Source: Lottia gigantea (taxonomy: Eukaryota > Mollusca > Gastropoda > Lottiidae). Taken from it: 64,000 bases of DNA. Below, piece after piece: positions 57,601-64,000 of the stretch. The stretch's first letter is position 1. Every line of letters starts with the position of its first letter. The DNA is taken from contig NW_008708400.1 of assembly GCF_000327385.1 (NCBI RefSeq), positions 3,643,840 through 3,707,839 on the forward strand, read 5' to 3'. The notes under the pieces are model-generated. The model had not been told where the DNA came from, did no database searches, and was given only the letters and a program-made list of their open reading frames with translations. The translations under genes were made by a program, and so were the position numbers.

Positions 57601-60600
57601 ATCGTAAGACTCATAGCTATCTGAACATTGATTTGATGAGATACATCACTTGTGATGTAATTCACAAGACCAATGTATCTCTGCCATCCCAAAGGAGTAC
57701 ATTTTAAAGGTTAAGTCACGAAAGTCGTGCTTCAGGAAACGAAACACTATTTCCACCACTAGTGTTCTAATGAGGATTTTAATCATATTCAACATATATA
57801 TACAGTAACAGATGAATCTTATTTCTATCGAAACGAGTTTGCTCCTCGAAATTGAGACTCACCTGATCAGAACACCAATACCAAATAGACGAAATGGTCA
57901 ATCCAAAAAAGATTCCTGGCCACGGTAAAGATCCATCATCAGCTGCTCGAATAAAATTCATTGCGTTGGCTGGTGGTTTTCCACAATCTGTATAGCTGTA
58001 GTTGTTGTTCAATCCAATATTTGCCTTAGTTGTATTTGGCCAAGCTTCAAAGTATTCCTTTACCAGATTCTCATATCCACCAACTTTAACGAAACCTGGA
58101 TGGAGAGTACAAAATATAAGGAATATGATATAGATAAAAACAGTGGCGGAGCCAAGGGTTGGGGGTGTCAGAGGGGGCAGGCTCCTCGCAGCCCTGAAAG
58201 CATGTTTTTCGGGCAAAAATCTCGTAACTAGTTTAGAAATTCGGGAAATCTCAGATATTTCGTAAGCCCCCACCCCTCGGACATAAACCTGACTCCGCCA
58301 CTGCATAATTATACAAAAATGACAAAACACATTAAAAGTGGACTCTTTGAAAGAGATAATGATTTGTTATCAGGTATTTCGGAATGGTAAGCAAGCACTG
58401 TGACGTAGTTGTTATGGTTGGTTTCCATCTAAGCCATGAGGTGATATCAAGAAAGCTTATATAAATTAGTTCACTTTAAGAGTTAAAGATTTCTAAAGAG
58501 GAACAATGGAAACATACTTACTCATTATCATAAGAATAAAACCACCAACTAACATGATAACTGTTTGTATGAAATCTGTCCAGATTACAGCAGTCAGACC
58601 GCCTGAAAAACATAAAAACACAAATAATAAGGACCAACAGTATGTATACTATGTGAAAGTTTTACTGGCACTGGTAACATTGTTGCGTGACGCAGTATGG
58701 GACCATATCATATTTTAACACACAATTTTATTGTCGAATCTCACACCATCGGACAAAAATTTGAAATGGCAGCAAATCTTATCTTCATTAAAGGCACCGG
58801 AAACTGAAAATACGTCTGGGCTATCTAGACTTGCGCCAAAATCAAAATCCCACCAACAACCATCAAGCACACTCTCAAATCATTAGACGCCGTAGGATCA
58901 TAGATCTGAATTTGAAATGATAAAACTGACTCGCTCTTCAAACAGTCATACCTACCTCCAATAGTAAAAAGAGCAGCCACTGCTAATAAAATAATGACAG
59001 CTACATATAAATTAAGCTCTGGCAAAGCTTGGGTCAAGAATATAGCTCCAGAATATAAATCAGCCTGTAAAAAAAGAGCGTCTTCGACTAAAGGGAATCT
59101 TCATTCACTCAGTCAAATATCATTTGTCCTGTCGTAGCTGTCCAACTGTGCTTTGAACATAGTAATTTTATTATATTCCTCCATGGTTTTGAACAGTCTT
59201 CTGTGGTCGAAATGCCACTCTGATCTTTGGTGGTGTGCAAAAAGCTGGTGGAGAGGTCATATCTCCTAGTTTTTTTACTCGACCACAAGTTAACAAGGGG
59301 ACAGATTATCCAGGAACAATTATTGCCAATATTAACAAGACTAAGTTAAATACAGGTTGATTGAATGAATCCTAAGAAACGACGCTGTTTGTAAAAATAT
59401 TTGTAAGTATGGAGATGTTCAAAATACTTACGGATATTTTGGTGAAAACATATAGAAGCAGAGCCAATACTGAGAGATAAATTCTGATTCTCTGTCCACC
59501 AAATCTCTTCCTTAGATATTCTGGCATGGTATATACCTTTAATATAACATTATTGCTATTATCAATGAACGAACATCATTCAACCTAGATGGCAGCCTCC
59601 AAATGAAATGCTTTGGCGCTCGTCTTTAATGTATAGTAGGATTCACCCAGAAAATGAAGTATCACGCCCGTTCAGCACGAACTAGTAAGTGAATGTTTTT
59701 ATATGTAATGTCAATTGAATCTTTTGAACTTCGGTTGATTGAAGTAAAACTTGACCCCCCTTGCCATAAGTTCATAATTTGCCACATTTGTCGCATGTTT
59801 ATCCGACAGAAGCAATGTTATTGTATTTATCAATATAAAAGAATTTCAGGAAACTTTGAAATTAAGCTTTGCTACTTACTCCAGCAGCTGTGTAAACTGG
59901 GACAAAAATCCATCCTAAAATCATCAATATGAAAATAGCCTGAAAAAAAGTAAGAAAGTGAGCATTAAGGGAATATAGTTTTGTTACACTATAGCCTGAT
60001 ATAATGTTTGGACCCACAGAATCCCATGCTGCATGCGCCCATTTGTTGTAGGCAGATATGCAGGATTAAAGTAAGCTCGTTTCATGTTTTATATACAATC
60101 CACAATTTGAACCACTATTCCCATCAACTAATACGAAAATCTTTGACTTGACACTATTTCTTTCAAGACATTACATATTTGAGACATGGTTCCATCAACA
60201 AAAGCTAGTTGCTTTGTTGTAATATCATAGCAACTATACCGGATGTACCTACATTTAATTCAAAAACCGCAATACCAATACCACCAGCTGCCCCAGAGCC
60301 AGCTAATCCTACAAAATGTCCACTTCCAATATTACTAGCAAATAAAGATGCTCCAATCTGAAATTAGAAAGTAATAAGTATCCTCAAAGATTTTTTGTGG
60401 AAATACATATATTGTACTCGTCAATTTACTATTTCGTCATTCAGTTGATATTTTATCACGTAATGTAACCGTTATTCTTTAATTCTGTTGTGGGGAAATG
60501 CAATAGTCTCCCGTTTAAAAATTATTGGAAGCAATACAATAGCAATGACTTCTTCATTAGCTACTATTAGCATATAATTTATACTGGGATATTCAAGTGC

Positions 60601-61398
60601 CTCTGTATTTTCATTTTAGTAGTAAGAGAAAAATGAGCAACTGGAACTAAATGCTCAGGTCGCCCAGCAAATGATCAGTTCCTCCTAGATGCCGCCAGTT
60701 GCACTCATATTCTGATTTAAAGCGTAAGGTAGACATTGAACACCACTCAAGAAGTCCCAAAATGAGATTGTAGTACAATCTTTTAAAATGTTTGGTGGTA
60801 AACCCTTTAACGTTTAAACATTGACTTGGTGGATAAATGCACAAACTTGAGAAAGATAGTACCAGTTTTAAAATTGTGTGTAGGATGACTGATAAGGGAA
60901 CTTTGTGAGTATGAATATCAAGTATATACTATATATGTTAATATGTCAATGTCCCCTTTTCTCTTCACAAATTATAACTTACATAAGCCAGGATACAATT
61001 TCATTATTTACATTGATTTAACATACAAGGTCAATGAAACTAAAAGCTTCAAGGTCGTTTTAGTACGTATGACCTAAGCTAAGCTAAGTATGCCCCGAAA
61101 TTCGCACATTGCTCATTCCACTGTTAAAAAATCCATTAAGTACACGATATGACTGAAGTACCGATTAGATTTCCAGATAAGAAGTTTTCACTTTATATAA
61201 TTGCGAAAACGGATAATACCGATAGGCCCAAAAGAACAGAAGATTGCAGTTACAGATCTTGTATCTTGTATCGTGTAGATTAATGATTATAATAATGAGG
61301 AAACTGAAACACAAAGCATTTAAACTCACCGGGATCCAATGCATACTTCTTCCAGCTAAGAAAAAACCATTGATACTTCCTCGATTTCGACATGATGA
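54695..61398 (-). CDS. sodium/glucose cotransporter family protein (SLC5A, SGLT-type), 5' end missing
   Basis: Thirteen minus exons: 61398-61330, 60357-60253, 59939-59880, 59536-59432, 59064-58956, 58602-58522, 58095-57863, 57507-57372, 56900-56642, 56419-56257, 55870-55649, 55218-55107 and 54912-54695. All phases agree; 623 residues are visible. SGLT landmarks run in order: [133 protein letters not shown]-like NELGAFWG, and a final membrane helix [18 protein letters not shown]. Residues matching the human SGLT1 sugar site are kept (Asn and His in NIGSGHF, Glu in FELN, Trp in IWYW, Lys in GYLKFLP, Gln in YIQS), so Na+-coupled sugar uptake at the plasma membrane is likely. The first coding exon (about 40-50 residues with helix 0) was not found and probably lies beyond 64000. 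Confidence 0.92.
58141..58303. mobile_element. hAT-like MITE in SGLT intron
   Basis: The ends CAGTGGCGGAGCC and GACTCCGCCACTG are inverted repeats of the type seen in hAT non-autonomous elements, 163 bp apart. No exact 8-bp target duplication is visible. It lies 45 bases upstream of exon 7's first base, and an open frame runs from inside it through the acceptor into the exon. Confidence 0.7.
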
Positions 61399-62028
61399 CT
61401 GAAAAATAAAAGATATCCATCAAATATTAAATCAAGTCAATGGAAATGTTCATAGCATGATAGCCTTGTAGTAAAGTATTCACTATTTATGCTGGTGGTA
61501 TCTGTATTTGTCTGTATTCTTATTAAGTGTTTCATTTCTAAGGGTGTCAATGCCTCCTCAGTCTTCTTGTGAATATAAATGTTGTTTTGATAATGATATA
61601 TCTAATTGATGTGAGTTATCGCGACTTTCTTAGATTTCACAGTACTGATCTGATTTTTTACGCTGGTGCAGATTTGCAGAAATACAGAAATAAGCCATGG
61701 TCACATGGCATTTCATTATCTCATTAAGTTTGATGTAAAACAACAAAAATCGTTTTATTATAAATTTACTCGACCTCGGATGAAAGTAATTATCACTATT
61801 GAGTGATGAAAATCTTTGAATGAAGAATAATTTACGGTGCCATGATCCTGTGGACAAACAGTACAAGGATGATATATCGATTCCCAATCCTCCTTGAACA
61901 CATTCTTCTAATTCGTCCTTTCATAATTATTTTGATATGAAACTGAATCTTTATTCAATAAATCAATATATTATGGCTCAAAAGATTGGGAGATTGTCAG
62001 CTTCTCTTACACTTCTCTGATTTCCACA

Positions 62029-62240
62029 CTGACATGGAAGAAGCGTCTAGTCCTTCGGATGTGGCAAAAGACCGACATGTGCTGGGCTGTTCACGTTAAA
62101 GATCCCTCGACAGTTCGAAATCGAAAAATAAGAGGTTGAAGCAATTGTTCTGGAAAAATTGTCCGCAGTGCATAGCGTTTTCATTAGCCCGATTAGGTGT
62201 AGAATAGAAGGACATAAAACTCCATTCATCTAATTTCTCT
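62029..62240 (+). mobile_element. SINE, 5'-truncated copy
   Basis: CTGACATGGAAGAAGCGTCT, AAAGATCCCTCGACAGTTCG and AAAACTCCATTCATCTAATT match the 3' two-thirds of the SINE at 40631-41002; the tRNA-like head is missing. Confidence 0.75.
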
Positions 62241-62858
62241 CCCACTTCTTATTCCGATGGTACTCCATGAACAGTATTGTGAACTCATCATTGCAGCAAA
62301 TACAATAGAGCTACATGTTTTACGCAGGTTCTTCATTCTGAGGTTCAAGTTTTACCCAGGTTTTTTTCTGAGGTACAAGTCTTACATTTGAAGGACGGTT
62401 GAATGGGTTTAAGAGCGTCTGTCTTGTAATATTTTATAAGTGTTGAAGAAAGATCATCTGCTACTGACAATTTAGTTTGTAAGATTCAAAATCAATCTGC
62501 GCCGATCGTAACGAAACACAACTCGTCATATGTCGTGAACGATTGATATGTACGATGTGTTCAATACAAAAATATATACCCTTATTTTTCCTGTAAACTT
62601 TTCACTGGTCATCGTTAAGATACAACGTAAATAAATTTTTTTTTTTAAGGTGATTTTAAAAATTAAAAACTATATTTTTAGAGCGTAATTTTTGTATCGT
62701 TCAATACTAAATGTAGAATTAGATATTCCTAATGTTTCTGAAAATTACAGGAACGTTTAAACACATCACATAGGAGGTAATATCGATTGATCCTTCAACA
62801 TATTTACCTATTATTTAATTAGGAAACAGTGTATAGGTCGAATGATGGTCTGGGACTC

Positions 62859-62914
62859 GTTTTTACAGAGTTCAGAAAACCCTCTTTCGAGGGTTTTCTA
62901 CACTCTGTAAAAAC
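62859..62914. repeat. 56-base hairpin
   Basis: GTTTTTACAGAG pairs with CTCTGTAAAAAC, then AGAAAACCCTC pairs with GAGGGTTTTCT, with 3-base bulges and a short TTTC loop. Confidence 0.8.
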
Positions 62915-63589
62915 TATTATTATCCTATACATTTATGGCTGATCCTTTCTTTCAAAATAGTTTTTATTGTTAGCTAGTTAAGAATTTGCAGGTAAAGACT
63001 TTTTGTCAGAGTCATATATGTCATAGATTGCTCTTGGGAGTGCAAAGTCTGGTTGTTTTTTTTTTACAATATCATGTTGTACAACGCATACGAATTTTGT
63101 GTAAATTGCATTTATCCTGTTAAGGATAGGGGTAACTGCCGTTGAGGTCTGATTAAAAAACATAAATAGAGCTATATTTTCACGGGCAGTAGTTTTAGGA
63201 GTCGGCCAAGTTGAGGTCAGACTATTATTATTAAAGAAAATTTCTTTTCTATAAAAAACACATTCTTCCCAAAATATAGTTCAACTAGCGATACGGATCA
63301 CTGATCCAACAAACTGTATACAAGTATATAGAAAAAAATAGACAAATACAATACATGTACATGAATCAAGATTAATGATTAAAAAAGTATGAAAGAAAAA
63401 TGCAAACATGCAAGAAATCGAGAAAATATGCGGTACATGTGTGTATCAAATAACAGTTTATACAGTTTATAATTATCAAAAAATTCAAATATGTATTCAG
63501 TAAACAGTACAGATCGATTGTCGTTAAAGCCTTGAGGGTAGTCTTAATGGAATTTCAATGTAATAATCTGTCTTATAATCTTCAGTATT

Positions 63590-63770
63590 ATTTAGTATCT
63601 TTACCAAATTTCAGTCCTATCTTTATTGTTTTAACTTGATCACATTTCAGTCCTATCTTTATTATCTTTATCTAATTTCAGTCCTATCTTTATGAAGTAT
63701 CTTTATCACATTTCAGTCCTATCTTTATGAAGTATCTCTATCGAATTTCAGTCCCACCAAAGTCCCAGTT
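63590..63770. repeat. ~35-bp tandem repeat
   Basis: Five imperfect units of ATTTCAGTCCTATCTTTAT + GAAGTATCTTTATCAC. A poly-T run follows at 63791-63807. Confidence 0.75.
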
Positions 63771-64000
63771 TGTTATTGAAATGTCAATTCTTTTTTTTTT
63801 TTTTTTCCGATTTTTACACACCTTCCTGAGCTTAGACTACAATAGTTGCAGCACCCATTCAACATTCACGAACCTTAGATATAGGCGACGATGTGCATAA
63901 ATATATTTTGGATCTTTGTTGCAAAACCGGAAGTGCCACAGTTCAATATGTGCAAGAACAGAAAATCGGCTCTAGAAGTCGTATTTTTCGGTCGATTTTC

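Larger units (their letters stand above)
61399..64000. other. 5' flank or first intron of the SGLT-like gene
   Basis: No exon recognised. It contains a SINE fragment (62029-62240), a hairpin (62859-62914) and a tandem repeat (63590-63770). A first SGLT exon would be expected on the minus strand here or further on. Confidence 0.4.

Noticed and set aside
57779-58330. 183-codon minus-strand frame taken as a single exon
   Set aside because: Only 57863-58095 is SGLT sequence; the rest is intron and a MITE.
61399-64000. Search for the first SGLT exon
   Set aside because: No minus-strand hydrophobic segment with a matching phase-0 donor was found.

Overview
The window is an AT-rich, intron-rich animal genome segment, most likely from a mollusc and probably a gastropod. 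That placement is inference. It rests on FREP-like secreted fibrinogen-domain genes, secreted EF-hand proteins, a tRNA-derived SINE with a long conserved body, and many small foldback or MITE elements and minisatellites. Genes have short exons, and exon phases and GT/AG sites agree across every junction listed below except where noted.

Layout. (1) About 2.0-10.8 kb (+): a secreted PAN/apple-like + EGF + fibrinogen-domain (FReD) gene, preceded by a 51-bp minisatellite. (2) 10.8-22.9 kb: no host gene recognised; a repeat landfill with a weak BEL/Pao-like fossil, a TTAA-flanked MITE, a 2.1-kb foldback element and a Penelope-like 3' end. (3) 22.95-24.33 kb (+): a tandem duplicate of the 5' part of gene 1, including its upstream minisatellite, but with no recognisable fibrinogen exon before the next gene. 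(4) 27.5-39.9 kb: a cluster of three paralogous secreted thioredoxin/DsbA-like proteins (one -, two +), all with a CxxS instead of a CxxC site and each with a different C-terminal tail. (5) 41.7-47.6 kb (+): a complete 9-exon outer-dynein-arm docking coiled-coil gene (ODAD1/CCDC114-CCDC63 family). (6) 48.3-52.9 kb: a head-to-head pair of secreted four-EF-hand proteins with matching exon structure. (7) 52.9-54.2 kb: two minisatellites. (8) 54.7-61.4 kb (-): 13 exons of a sodium/glucose cotransporter (SLC5A/SGLT family); its first coding exon was not found and probably lies beyond 64 kb.

How the genes relate. The window looks like local gene-family expansion of secreted proteins (FReD-like lectins, CxxS thioredoxin-fold proteins, EF-hand proteins) next to two conserved single-copy-type genes (cilia docking factor, Na+/sugar symporter). 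The best candidates for undescribed biology are the CxxS trio with its swapped tails and the PAN-EGF-FReD gene with its FReD-less duplicate. All family calls come from reading translated sequence by eye; no search was run.
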